Of a DNA stretch of 24,050 nucleotides, positions 5,840 through 13,280 are shown one piece after another. Both the position numbers and the translations under genes were made by a program. How positions within the stretch are numbered: position 1 is the stretch's first letter; each line of letters begins with the position of its first letter. Origin of the DNA: a virus. Location of the stretch: positions 1-24,050 of IMG/VR virus record IMGVR_UViG_3300007345_000274. The stretch is one strand, 5' to 3'. The notes beneath the pieces were generated by a model that made no database searches, was not told where the DNA came from, and was given only the letters and a program-made list of their open reading frames with translations.

Positions 5840-7313
5840 GCAGGCCCGGCAATCGCTGATGCCGTTTGTGCTGTACACCAAGCAGGACTATGAGTCGGGC
5901 TGGTTCAATGAGCTGCTATGCGCCGAGATGGATCAGTTCCTTCTCGACGTAGCGGCCGGCAAGTCACCGCGGCTGATGATCTTCGCTCCGCCTCGTTCGG
6001 GCAAGAGCGAGATCGCCTCGCGACGCTTCCCTGCATACGCACTGGGTCGTTTCCCGAGCTGGAACATCATTGCGTGCTCGTACTCGTCCGACCTTGCTAA
6101 CCGCATGTCGCGCGATACGCAGCGGGTGATAGATCAGCGTGAATATGCAGAGCTGTTCCCTGATACGGCGCTGTCCCAATCCCGCACCGGCTCCAGTGGC
6201 GCTATCCGCACCGCTGAGCTGTGGGAGACGGTCAAGGCTGATGGCGACCTAGCAGGCGGCTCGTATCGTGCTGCAGGCGTAAACGGCGGCATCACCGGCC
6301 AGGGCATGAACATCGGCATCATCGATGACCCGGCCAAGGACTACAAAACAGCAGCCAGCGCCGCGTATCAAGAAGCGGTGATGGACTGGTACGACACCAC
6401 ATTCTTTACCCGTCGCGATCCGAAGCTGAACGGCATTGTCATTATCCTGACCCGCTGGCATCAGCTTGACCTTGCCGGGCAGTTGCTTGCTCGCGCAGAG
6501 AAAGGAGGCGAACAGTGGCGTGTCGTTTCCTTCCCAATGGAAGCCGAGAAGACCGAGTTTCACGAACTGAACGGCCAGCGGCTAAAGCTGCGTGAGCCTG
6601 GCGACATCCTGTTCCCTGAGCGGATGCCGCGTGAGTTCGTGGAGGCGTGCAAGCGCTCCGGCTCGCTGTCGTGGAATGCTCTGTACCAGCAGCGGCCAAC
6701 GACAAAAGGCGGCGGCGTCATCAAGTCCGACTGGTTCGGCTATTACCGCGTCCTGCCTCGCATCAAGTGGCGGGCCATCTATGCCGACACGGCGCAGAAA
6801 ACGGCCAACCACAACGACTACAGCGTGTTCCAGCTCTGGGGCATGGGTGAGGACGGAAACGCCTACATGCTCGACCAGATCCGCGGCAAGTGGGAAGCCT
6901 GGGAGCTTGAGATTAAGGCGGCGGCGTTCTACCAGAAGCACAAGGCGTATGACCCGAAGCACCCGTCACCGATTCGCTACATGGCAATCGAGGACAAGGC
7001 TTCGGGTACTGGCCTGATCCAGAACATCCGCAAGAAGGCAGGCGCGCCCGTGAAGGCGATCCCGCGCGGCACTGACAAGGTAACGCGCGTGCTGGATGTG
7101 CAGGGTTTCATCGAGTCGGGATATGTCCGGCTCCCTGATCCATCCGCATCGCATTCGCACACAGCCGCCGAGTGGGTTAGCGACTTCATCATGGAGGCTG
7201 AGGCCTTCTCGCTGGAAATGTCGCACGCCCACGACGACCAGATAGACCCGATGTGTGACGCCATCAGCGACATGCTCGGCGGCACGAAATCAACCGGCTT
7301 CGATTGGCTATAG
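5793..7313 (+). CDS. Terminase large subunit
   Basis: A 506-aa ATPase-nuclease that pumps DNA into proheads and cuts it. The Walker A motif is A65-P-P-R-S-G-K71-S, and Walker B is in NIGIIDDP with D178/D179. A coupling motif follows as ILTRWH (about 219-223). The C-terminal RNase H-like nuclease shows D332 (YADTAQKTANHNDYS), E400-D401 (AIEDKASG) and a late acidic cluster, HAHDDQIDPMCDAISDM. Length and order are normal for a phage TerL of the Terminase_6 group. The start lies inside the small-subunit gene. Confidence 0.95.
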   Translation: MSNLAIFEKLKQQRIEQARQSLMPFVLYTKQDYESGWFNELLCAEMDQFLLDVAAGKSPRLMIFAPPRSGKSEIASRRFPAYALGRFPSWNIIACSYSSDLANRMSRDTQRVIDQREYAELFPDTALSQSRTGSSGAIRTAELWETVKADGDLAGGSYRAAGVNGGITGQGMNIGIIDDPAKDYKTAASAAYQEAVMDWYDTTFFTRRDPKLNGIVIILTRWHQLDLAGQLLARAEKGGEQWRVVSFPMEAEKTEFHELNGQRLKLREPGDILFPERMPREFVEACKRSGSLSWNALYQQRPTTKGGGVIKSDWFGYYRVLPRIKWRAIYADTAQKTANHNDYSVFQLWGMGEDGNAYMLDQIRGKWEAWELEIKAAAFYQKHKAYDPKHPSPIRYMAIEDKASGTGLIQNIRKKAGAPVKAIPRGTDKVTRVLDVQGFIESGYVRLPDPSASHSHTAAEWVSDFIMEAEAFSLEMSHAHDDQIDPMCDAISDMLGGTKSTGFDWL

Positions 7314-7321
7314 GAATCCCC

Positions 7322-8725
7322 ATGAGCGAAGACACAAAGCCGCGCCTTCGCTACTCCAGCGACGGAACGATGATCGCCAGCAATGACGGCCTGAAGAACG
7401 TTATATCTGGCATGGGCACCGAGCGGGACCGGCGCACGCATTCGCAGTTCAACTACGGGGCCGGCAACGACAGTGCCGAACTCGAAGCGGCGTATGCCAC
7501 CAACTGGATTGCCCGTCAGGTTATCGACGCTCCGGTAGACGATGCAACCCGCGAGTGGCGTGTCTTCTCGATTGATGAGGCCGCCGAGATCCGCAAGGCC
7601 GAGAACGCCATGAACCTGCAGGGCGTCACGCAGGAGGCGTTCAAGTGGGCGGGGCTATACGGCGGCGCGGGTGTGCTGCTCATCACCGACCAGCCGCTCG
7701 ACAAGCTGCTGGATCACAAGAAGATCAAGAAGGGCTCACTGAAGCGTTTGCTCGTTCTCGACCGGATGCTTATCACCGGCCAGGACTACAACGTCAGCGA
7801 TCCGATGGCAGCGAACTACATGCTGCCGAACTACTACATCGTCAACGGTGGGCGGCTTCCGATCCACCACAGCCACTTCGTTCGTGCGCCAGGGGCGAAA
7901 CTGCCGCTTCGTCTGCGAATGATCAACCAGGGCTGGGATGACTCGCAGCTCCGCCGCTGCATGGAAGACATCAAGGATGCGGTTTCGGCCAAGTCCGGCG
8001 TAGCGAGCCTGATTCAAGAGGCGAACGTCGACATCATCAGCAAGGACGGGTTGAGCGACATCCTGTCCAGTGGTGACATGGATACAGCTGTAGCCTCCCG
8101 CTACCAGATGTTCGGGATGATGAAGTCCATGTTCCGGCTCGGCCTGCTCGACTCCACCGAGGAATATAACCGCCACGCTGCCTCCTTTGGCGGCCTGGGC
8201 GAGATCCTGTCCACGCTGATGGAGTGGGTGTCGGGCGCTGCTGAAATCCCCATGACGCGCCTGTTCGGCGTCCAGTCAAAAGGCATGGGCGATTCTGGCA
8301 AAGGCGACATGAACAACTACTACAACGCGATCCGTGGCAAGCAGGAGAGCGATTACCGCCAGTTCCTCGAAGCGATCGACAAGGTCCTGATCCCGTCGGC
8401 GCTGGGTTCGATGCCTGATGACTGTGAGTTCGACTGGAATCCGCTGTCGCAGCCGTCCGATACCGAACTGGCTCAGCAGCAGCTGGCCTTTGCACAGTCC
8501 GATGACATCCGACTGGCTCAGGGCGTTGTGCGCCGCTCTCAAGTGGCCCGCAAGCTGGCAGAGCAGGGCGTTTATGCCATCGGTGACGACGACATAGACC
8601 AGATGGAAACCGACGAGAAGGCCGAGCGAGATGGAGAAGACTTTATCCCCCTTGCAGGCCTTGGCGGAGGCGAACCAGGCACTGCTGAAGAAGCGGGCAA
8701 GGTCAGCGAAACCGATTCAGCCTAA
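7322..8725 (+). CDS. Portal protein, DUF1073 family
   Basis: A 467-aa portal that forms the dodecameric DNA channel at the capsid vertex. Family features are the early ATNWIARQVIDAPVDDATREWR block, the GGAGVLLI strand, and the late TRLFGVQSKGMGDSGKGDMNNYY segment followed by long helices. The ATG at 7322 is used; an in-frame upstream start at 7304 overlaps the terminase end. The C-terminal 31 codons (8631 onward) are shared in another frame with the head morphogenesis gene. The DUF1073 name is shared with annotations mentioning anti-CBASS nucleases (Acb1), but those refer to an added enzymatic domain that I do not see here. Confidence 0.9.
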   Translation: MSEDTKPRLRYSSDGTMIASNDGLKNVISGMGTERDRRTHSQFNYGAGNDSAELEAAYATNWIARQVIDAPVDDATREWRVFSIDEAAEIRKAENAMNLQGVTQEAFKWAGLYGGAGVLLITDQPLDKLLDHKKIKKGSLKRLLVLDRMLITGQDYNVSDPMAANYMLPNYYIVNGGRLPIHHSHFVRAPGAKLPLRLRMINQGWDDSQLRRCMEDIKDAVSAKSGVASLIQEANVDIISKDGLSDILSSGDMDTAVASRYQMFGMMKSMFRLGLLDSTEEYNRHAASFGGLGEILSTLMEWVSGAAEIPMTRLFGVQSKGMGDSGKGDMNNYYNAIRGKQESDYRQFLEAIDKVLIPSALGSMPDDCEFDWNPLSQPSDTELAQQQLAFAQSDDIRLAQGVVRRSQVARKLAEQGVYAIGDDDIDQMETDEKAERDGEDFIPLAGLGGGEPGTAEEAGKVSETDSA

Positions 8726-9527
8726 AGACACCGCCGAGCGTTATTACCGGGGGCAACTCCGGGCGCTCGTGCGGGAGATGGCGAAGGCGGTCGATGCAGA
8801 GCTCACGCCGATCCTGAAAGCTGAGTACACCGCTGATTCACCTCTCGTTGACCGCATCATTGCGGCGCTGAACAGGATGGCGGCTCGCTTCACCGGCACA
8901 GTCTACGCCAATCAGGCACACCGGCTCGCTCAGTCAACGCTGAGCATGGCCGAGGCCGATAGCACGGCTGCGTTCGTGTCCTCTGTGAATCGCGCCGTTG
9001 GCGTCGACATGGGGCGGCTCATATCGAGCGAGGGGCTTCAGTCCTACCTTGATATGGCCGTTGCCGAGAACGTCGCGCTGATCAAGTCGCTCGGTTCCGA
9101 GTACTTCAGCAAAATCGAACAGGCTGTCCTGAGCGGAATGCGGGCCGGCGAATCGACTACGGTCATCGCCCGACGTATTCAGGAAGAAACAGGCAGTACC
9201 TACAAGCGCGCCAAACTGATCGCTCGCGACCAAATGGCCAAGGTCAATTCGGATGTTGTGCGCAGACGACAGCAGCAGGCCGGCATCGCCCGGTTCCGCT
9301 GGTCGACGTCGAAGGATGAGCGCGTGTCCGGCAACCCGGCCGGCAAGTACCCGAACGCCAAGGTGAAGTGCTACCAGATTGCCCGACAAGACATTGGATT
9401 TGGGCCTGGCGTCTACCTGATCGACAAGGGCGCTAAGTACGCCGGCGAAACGGGGCTGTTCCCCGGAAGGGCGCACATAAATTGCCGCTGCGTCGCGGTG
9501 AGTCTTATCGAAGGCGTCGACTACTAA
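8631..9527 (+). CDS. Phage Mu F-like minor head / head morphogenesis protein
   Basis: A 298-aa minor capsid protein. The C-terminal half has the Mu-F-like pattern: RAKLIARDQMAKVNSDVVRRRQ, RFRWSTSKDERVSGN, and the end motif GRAHINCRCVAVSL, which includes the conserved His-x-Asn-Cys-Arg-Cys. Such proteins bind the portal and help head assembly or DNA ejection. It starts at 8631 inside the portal gene, giving a 95-base overlap in a different frame. A more 3' start is unlikely because the N-terminal helix (LQALAEANQALLKKRAR) looks real. Confidence 0.88.
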   Translation: MEKTLSPLQALAEANQALLKKRARSAKPIQPKDTAERYYRGQLRALVREMAKAVDAELTPILKAEYTADSPLVDRIIAALNRMAARFTGTVYANQAHRLAQSTLSMAEADSTAAFVSSVNRAVGVDMGRLISSEGLQSYLDMAVAENVALIKSLGSEYFSKIEQAVLSGMRAGESTTVIARRIQEETGSTYKRAKLIARDQMAKVNSDVVRRRQQQAGIARFRWSTSKDERVSGNPAGKYPNAKVKCYQIARQDIGFGPGVYLIDKGAKYAGETGLFPGRAHINCRCVAVSLIEGVDY

Positions 9528-9538
9528 GGAACCACCGC

Positions 9539-10699
9539 ATGAAGATTCTGCTTCAGGATCGTGCGGCCATCCCTGTTCCATCCCATCGCGAATACTCAGA
9601 AAACGGCTACCTCAAGGTGCCGGGACGGGTCGCGCTCGCGGGGAATGTACAGCAGTACCTGGCTAGCGAGCTGGGGCTTACGGATCGGCCAGGCAATACC
9701 GTCGTTAACGTCTATCGGCCGCCTGAATCGGTATTCGATCCGGCATCGCTGGCGACCTACGACAACGCGGACGTGACCGTCGAGCATCCGACCGAGATGG
9801 TCGATGCAGGCACGTTCAAGCGCGTAGCGGTCGGTCACGCAATCAGCCCCGGCCGGCAAGAGGGCATCGCCGTCGTCGTCGATCTCCTGATCAAGGATGC
9901 CGAGGCGATCAAGGCCATCGAAGGCGGCAAGGCTGAGCTTTCCGCTGGCTACCTCGCGGAGTACGTCGAGCAGCCTGGCACGACCCCAGACGGCACCCCC
10001 TACGAATTCATCCAACGCGGCATCGCCGTGAACCATATCGCCTTGTGCGATCAAGCGCGTGCGGGCCGTCTCGCTCGCCTGTTTGACACCAAACCAGCCG
10101 AGGAGGCTGTCATGACTCATAAAGTAACGCTGGATTCTGGCGTCAAGATTGAGGTTGCTGACGAGGCATCCGCAGTCCTGCTCCAGTCCACCATCGACGG
10201 CCTCCGCAAAGCTGCGCGTGACGCCGAGGAAGCCAAGGCCAAAGCCGAAGCCGAGAAGGCCAAAGCCGAAGCCAAGGCCGACGCCCTGGACGAAGAGAAC
10301 GAGGAACTGAAAGAGAAGGCCTCGGAAGATTCGATCAGCAATCGCCTGGCTGATGTTCTGGCCGTCACCGATGCAGCCCGCAAGCTGGCCGGCACTGAAT
10401 TCACCTGCGACTCCGTGAGCCCGATCGAGATCAAGCGCGCCGCTCTGGCCGTTCGCAATCCGAAGCGCGCCTGGGCAGACAAGGCTGAAGCCTACGTGCT
10501 GGCCGCCTGGGACTCCGAAATGGAGAAGAAGGAAGCCGAGGACGAGGAAGACGAGAAGAACAAGGGCAGCACGGCTGATTCTCACCGCCAATTCGGCGCT
10601 GATCTGGCGAACGTGCCGACCGGTGACGCACAACCAACCATCGATGCAGCCTATCAGGCCCGCATGGAACGTACTGCCAACGCCTGGAAGGGGAACTAA
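9539..10699 (+). CDS. DUF2213 prohead protease fused to scaffold
   Basis: A 386-aa protein in the usual place between the Mu-F-like protein and capsid genes. Residues about 1-185 match DUF2213, a prohead-protease-like domain. H83 (VEHP), S135 (ELSAGY) and H166 (NHIAL) are the candidate catalytic residues. From about 192 the protein becomes a scaffold: an Ala/Lys/Glu coiled coil at 222-262, an acidic EKKEAEDEEDE stretch and a basic end. An in-frame ATG at codon 192 has its own AGGAGG. The start at 9539 follows TAAGGAACCACCGC. The probable role is shaping the prohead and cleaving itself and capsid parts. Confidence 0.85.
   Translation: MKILLQDRAAIPVPSHREYSENGYLKVPGRVALAGNVQQYLASELGLTDRPGNTVVNVYRPPESVFDPASLATYDNADVTVEHPTEMVDAGTFKRVAVGHAISPGRQEGIAVVVDLLIKDAEAIKAIEGGKAELSAGYLAEYVEQPGTTPDGTPYEFIQRGIAVNHIALCDQARAGRLARLFDTKPAEEAVMTHKVTLDSGVKIEVADEASAVLLQSTIDGLRKAARDAEEAKAKAEAEKAKAEAKADALDEENEELKEKASEDSISNRLADVLAVTDAARKLAGTEFTCDSVSPIEIKRAALAVRNPKRAWADKAEAYVLAAWDSEMEKKEAEDEEDEKNKGSTADSHRQFGADLANVPTGDAQPTIDAAYQARMERTANAWKGN
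10101..10114 (+). promoter_or_regulatory. Internal ribosome binding site within the protease-scaffold gene
   Basis: AGGAGG (10101-10106) stands 5 bases before an in-frame ATG (10112). This is the strongest SD in the window, and it lies exactly between the protease and scaffold parts. It argues for separate production of the scaffold, as lambda Nu3 is made inside gene C. Confidence 0.7.
10112..10699 (+). CDS. Predicted independent scaffold protein from an internal start
   Basis: The internal ATG would give a 195-aa protein (residues 192-386 of the full product) that starts MTHKVTLDSGVKIEV and holds the coiled coil, the acidic patch and the C-terminal capsid-binding tail without the protease domain. 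Free scaffold in excess over protease-scaffold fusion is the arrangement known from lambda C/Nu3. The SD is visible and the domain boundary fits. Actual use of the start is inferred. Confidence 0.6.
   Translation: MTHKVTLDSGVKIEVADEASAVLLQSTIDGLRKAARDAEEAKAKAEAEKAKAEAKADALDEENEELKEKASEDSISNRLADVLAVTDAARKLAGTEFTCDSVSPIEIKRAALAVRNPKRAWADKAEAYVLAAWDSEMEKKEAEDEEDEKNKGSTADSHRQFGADLANVPTGDAQPTIDAAYQARMERTANAWKGN
10231..10284 (+). repeat. Short degenerate tandem repeats coding for an Ala-Lys-Glu coiled coil
   Basis: Reiterated GCCAAGGCC and AAAGCCGAAGCC units encode alternating AKAEAEKAKAEAKA. They produce the heptad-like coiled coil of the scaffold. The unit count may vary between relatives by slippage in multiples of three. 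Confidence 0.6.
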
Positions 10700-10702
10700 T
10701 CC

Positions 10703-11155
10703 ATGTCCGTTACTCAAGATACTTTCAGCCAGTACTCCGGTATCGGCTTCCACGGCCAGCAGAACACCGACTTCCCGTCGTGGATCAGCTCGCAGCACGC
10801 CGAAGGCGGCGCGATCCCGTTCGGCGTAGCGGTCAGCTTCGGTACTGCCGACCATCAGGCTGTACTCGGCGGCGCTGCATCGGCTGATCTGATCGGCGTG
10901 ACCGTCCGCACTCAAGCGGTCGAGAACAACGCTGCCGGCGAATCCGTTTACGCCGAAGACAAGGCCATGTCCGTCATGGAGAAGGGCCGCATGTTCGTGA
11001 CCGTCTCCGATGGCGCTACTCGTGGCGCTGCGGTGTACGTGGTTCCGGCTACTGGTGAGCTGGTTTCCACCGTCGGCACCAACGTGGCCCTGACCGGCGC
11101 CCGCTTCCTGCGCAGCTGTGCTGCCGGCGAAGTCTCTGAAATCGAAATCAAGTAA
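10703..11155 (+). CDS. Capsid cement/decoration-like protein
   Basis: A 150-aa small, Ala/Gly/Val-rich beta protein placed just before the major capsid gene. The early FSQYSGIGFHGQQNTDFPSW and the later MEKGRMFVTVSDGATRGAAVYVVP block resemble phage structural cement proteins. It would trim and stabilise the expanded head at quasi-threefold axes. The ATG at 10703 follows AAGGGGA. Confidence in the class is moderate and rests on position, size and composition. Confidence 0.7.
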   Translation: MSVTQDTFSQYSGIGFHGQQNTDFPSWISSQHAEGGAIPFGVAVSFGTADHQAVLGGAASADLIGVTVRTQAVENNAAGESVYAEDKAMSVMEKGRMFVTVSDGATRGAAVYVVPATGELVSTVGTNVALTGARFLRSCAAGEVSEIEIK

Positions 11156-11166
11156 GGAGCGACACA

Positions 11167-12117
11167 ATGCGCCAGAACACCTTTGACGCCGGCCCAGCGG
11201 CCGCAATGTCGTTCCTGATCAGTCAGCGGACGCACATCGAGACCAAGGTCTACGAGACCAAGTACCCCGACGTTACCTATGCCGAGCTGATCCCGGTCGA
11301 CACCAGCGCTCCCGAGTGGGCGCCGATCGTTGCCGTTGCCTCGGTAGATGCTCGCGGCGAACTGGCCTTCGTTGGCCCGAACAGCAACGACATCAACCGC
11401 GCGGACGTTGGCTACAAGCTGGGTACTCACCCGGTGCAGACCGCTGCGCTCGGTTACGGCTACAGCCTGGAAGAGATCAACCAGGCTCGACTGATGAACA
11501 TGAATCTCAGCGCCGACAAGGCCGCTGCAGCCATGCGCATCGCCGAGCAAGGCCTGAACAAACTGGCATACCTCGGCAACGTCGAAGCCGGCTATGAAGG
11601 CCTGTTCAACACTGCAAGCGTTGGCGTTAGCGCTGCCGGTAGCACCATCGCCGCTCTGGTGGCTGGTGCGACTGACGTTGCGGGCGCTCAGGCCGTCGTG
11701 ACCTTCTTCCAGCAGTCGATTGATCAGGTCTACCTGACCAACACGAACACCACGTTCGCGCCGACCCACATCATCCTCCCGCCTGCCCAGCGCAATCTGT
11801 TGGCATCGGCCATCCTGCCGTTCGGCGGGAACATGACCCTGCTGCAGTACCTGGAGATGAATCTGGTATCGGGCCGCTCCGGCAAGGTCCAGTTCGTTCC
11901 GGACCTGAGCCTGAAGGGCGCGGGCGCTGGCGGCGTGGACCGCATGATGGTCTACACCCGCTCGGAAGAGACCGCCAAGTTCCATCTGCCGATGGGCTTC
12001 AACTTCCAGTCCCCGTATCAGGACACCGCTCTGTCGTGGTTCATCCCGGGCATCCTGCGTACTGGCGGCACTGAAATCCGCGTACCCAAAGCGCACCAGT
12101 ACCGCGACGGGGTGTAA
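11167..12117 (+). CDS. Major capsid protein, DUF2184 type
   Basis: A 316-aa protein with the HK97-fold DUF2184-type pattern: an early QRTHIETKVYETKYP, DTSAPEWAPIV, then TAALGYGYSLEEINQARLM, NKLAYLGN, and a late FIPGILRTGGTEIRVPKA. It forms the icosahedral shell. AAGGAG precedes the ATG, as expected for the most highly made phage protein. No separate protease-cleaved delta domain is visible at the N-terminus, in line with the scaffold being encoded by the DUF2213 gene. Confidence 0.9.
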   Translation: MRQNTFDAGPAAAMSFLISQRTHIETKVYETKYPDVTYAELIPVDTSAPEWAPIVAVASVDARGELAFVGPNSNDINRADVGYKLGTHPVQTAALGYGYSLEEINQARLMNMNLSADKAAAAMRIAEQGLNKLAYLGNVEAGYEGLFNTASVGVSAAGSTIAALVAGATDVAGAQAVVTFFQQSIDQVYLTNTNTTFAPTHIILPPAQRNLLASAILPFGGNMTLLQYLEMNLVSGRSGKVQFVPDLSLKGAGAGGVDRMMVYTRSEETAKFHLPMGFNFQSPYQDTALSWFIPGILRTGGTEIRVPKAHQYRDGV

Positions 12118-12119
12118 TC

Positions 12120-12347
12120 ATGACCACGCTCACCAACGTGTCAAAGCAGTTGGTGGCCGTGACCGATGCCGGGGTGATGAAAGATATTCGCCCCGGCGCA
12201 TCGGTCGACGTGGATGGTCGCCAGAACTGGAAAGATGACCTGTTCGTCAAGGCGGGATGGCTGAAGCTGTCCGAGCCTGAGCCGGTCAAAGCCGAACCTG
12301 AAAAGGTGGAGCCGCAAGAGACAAAGCCGACGCGCCGCAAGCGCTGA
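12120..12347 (+). CDS. Small head-associated protein with charged Pro-rich tail (75 aa)
   Basis: A 75-aa protein starting 2 bases after the capsid stop. Residues 1-50 have a small beta-domain look (LVAVTDAGVMKDIRPGASVDV, AGWLKL). The tail is Pro/Glu/Lys repeats (PEPVKAEPEKVEPQE) ending in basic TRRKR. It is the last gene before the second cassette. Position suggests a head completion or connector accessory, but I do not recognise a family. No SD is seen, so it is probably coupled to capsid translation. Confidence 0.65.
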   Translation: MTTLTNVSKQLVAVTDAGVMKDIRPGASVDVDGRQNWKDDLFVKAGWLKLSEPEPVKAEPEKVEPQETKPTRRKR

Positions 12348-12353
12348 CGCACC

Positions 12354-12371
12354 GCCCCGCTTCGGTGGGGC
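12354..12371 (+). terminator. Strong GC hairpin with UUCG loop after the capsid genes
   Basis: Seven paired positions (12354-12360 with 12365-12371), one of them G-U, close on a TTCG tetraloop with a C-G closing pair, which is very stable. No T-run follows, so it is a weak intrinsic terminator at best. It may instead protect the capsid mRNA 3' end or mark a processing site upstream of the second cassette. Confidence 0.5.
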
Positions 12372-12403
12372 ACCAATTCCAGCATGCGGGCCATGTGCCG
12401 GCA

Positions 12404-12412
12404 TGTTATGTT
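12404..12412 (+). promoter_or_regulatory. Candidate extended -10 promoter for the second cassette
   Basis: TGT at 12404-12406 and TATGTT at 12407-12412 form an extended -10 (TGnTATnnT). No -35 is evident, as is common for this promoter type. A start 6-7 bases on falls at 12418-12419, the first base of P1 of the leader RNA, matching the geometry at 2962. Confidence 0.45.
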
Positions 12413-12417
12413 TCGTT

Positions 12418-12499
12418 TGCGGCTAGGGTAGCTCCCGAAAAGCGATTACCTCATCGCCTGCCGCATCCTATATAGAGGCATCGAAGCGAGGTATTCGAT
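12418..12499 (+). promoter_or_regulatory. Candidate cis-regulatory leader RNA, copy B
   Basis: It has the same architecture as the leader at 2975. P1 is 12418-12423/12460-12465 (UGCGGC/GCCGCA), P2 is 12426-12428/12434-12436 (GGG/CCC, loop UAGCU) and P3 is 12442-12446/12453-12457 (GCGAU/AUCGC, loop UACCUC). The joints UA, GAAAA and CU are identical. The SD hairpin AUCGAA/UUCGAU (12480-12485/12494-12499) abuts the ATG. SD-loop bases GAGGUA (12488-12493) are perfectly complementary to the P3 loop (12447-12452). A near copy, GAGGCA, lies at 12475-12480. Against copy A, two P1 pairs, one P2 pair, three P3 pairs and three loop-loop pairs change while keeping pairing. Confidence 0.75.
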
Positions 12500-12769
12500 A
12501 TGAGCGACAAAATGCGAGAAGAGTTTGAGGCGGCATATCAAGCCGAGAGTGACGGCAGAGGGAAGTTTCAGCCGGCGCCGTTCACAACCTACCCGGATGG
12601 CGCCTATGCAATTCCGATGGTGGATATGGCTTGGTGGGCATGGCAAGCATCCCGCGCTGCGCTGCTGATTGAGCTGCCCCGTGATGACGTATATTGCGAC
12701 GATGAAGCCATAGCCGCACTGAACGACTGCCGCGAAGCCATCGAAACCGCAGGCGTGAAGTGCACCTAA
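12500..12769 (+). CDS. 89-aa accessory (moron) protein, unknown function
   Basis: A small acidic protein with an N-terminal MREEFEAAY helix and a WWAWQASRAALLIELP segment. This WxAWQASRAA pattern recurs in many small early/moron proteins of enterobacterial and Pseudomonas phages whose function is unknown. There is no signal peptide, membrane segment or metal motif; three Cys lie in the last third. It is carried in its own transcription unit within the head-tail genes. Unlike those genes it is unlikely to be structural; expression in the prophage state or early in infection is plausible. The start follows the SD hairpin directly. Confidence 0.75.
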   Translation: MSDKMREEFEAAYQAESDGRGKFQPAPFTTYPDGAYAIPMVDMAWWAWQASRAALLIELPRDDVYCDDEAIAALNDCREAIETAGVKCT

Positions 12770-12790
12770 CCTAAACAGCAAGACCCAAGA

Positions 12791-12811
12791 CCCAGCCAAG
12801 TGCTGGGTTTT
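12791..12811 (+). terminator. Intrinsic terminator after the 89-aa gene
   Basis: CCCAGC (12791-12796) pairs with GCTGGG (12802-12807) around a 5-base loop and is followed by TTTT and more T-rich sequence. This is a good rho-independent terminator for the cassette. Confidence 0.8.
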
Positions 12812-12821
12812 CACATTTTAG

Positions 12822-12844
12822 GCCTCGCATCTGCGGGGCTTTTT
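12822..12844 (+). terminator. Second intrinsic terminator, in the leader of the connector gene
   Basis: GCCTCGC (12822-12828) and GCGGGGC (12833-12839) form a 7-bp stem followed by five T. The sequence continues GCATTCTGGAG to the next ATG. It is nearly identical to the module at 3840-3882. Confidence 0.8.
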
Positions 12845-12861
12845 GCATTCTGGAGCGCCGC

Positions 12862-13278
12862 ATGGATATCACCGCTGACATTGTGCAGGCCTTCCGTGGC
12901 TACTACAGCGAGTTCGCCGACACAGCCGCTTGGCCTGACGCCGACGTGATCCGCGCGCTTGAAGAAGCCGACGACGAGACGGGCGCCCGCTGGGGTGCCT
13001 ACAAGCATCGCTCGATCAAGCTGCGGGGGATGTTCGCCTTTGCTGCGCATCGCCTCGCTATGGGCAGCCTGCGCCGATCTGTGGTCGAGAATGGTGGCAT
13101 GGCTTCGATGCCTTACGCCGTATCGAGCAAGTCGGTTGCTGATGAGTCGGTTTCCTACGCGGTGCCGAGCCCGACAGTGGCTGAGCAGATCGCAAACGGT
13201 GATTTGACGTTGACTATCTACGGGCTCGAGTTCCTGCGCCTGCGTAAGCGTGCCGGGGCCGGCGCCCTGATGGTGTAG
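12862..13278 (+). CDS. DUF4054-type head-tail connector protein
   Basis: A 138-aa helical protein. The N-terminal half (FRGYYSEFADTAAWPDADVIRALEEAD) and the tail (LTLTIYGLEFLRLRKRAGAGALMV) follow the DUF4054 pattern, an adaptor that docks under the portal. It is the first gene of the connector/neck set that continues into the tail genes. TCTGGAG precedes the start, and an intrinsic terminator lies only about 20 bases upstream, so its expression needs read-through or a start site in the short gap. Confidence 0.8.
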   Translation: MDITADIVQAFRGYYSEFADTAAWPDADVIRALEEADDETGARWGAYKHRSIKLRGMFAFAAHRLAMGSLRRSVVENGGMASMPYAVSSKSVADESVSYAVPSPTVAEQIANGDLTLTIYGLEFLRLRKRAGAGALMV

Positions 13279-13280
13279 CC

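Noticed and set aside
7322-8725. Portal as an Acb1 anti-CBASS protein
   Set aside because: Database names for this family sometimes mention Acb1, but the length, position and GVQSKGMGDSGKGD-type motif are those of a portal, and no paired HxT/HxS phosphoesterase motifs are seen.
9596-11206. 536-codon open frame on the minus strand
   Set aside because: It lies fully antisense to the DUF2213 protease/scaffold and the cement genes, which have clear family motifs, SDs and operon spacing. Long antisense frames are expected in GC-rich coding DNA.
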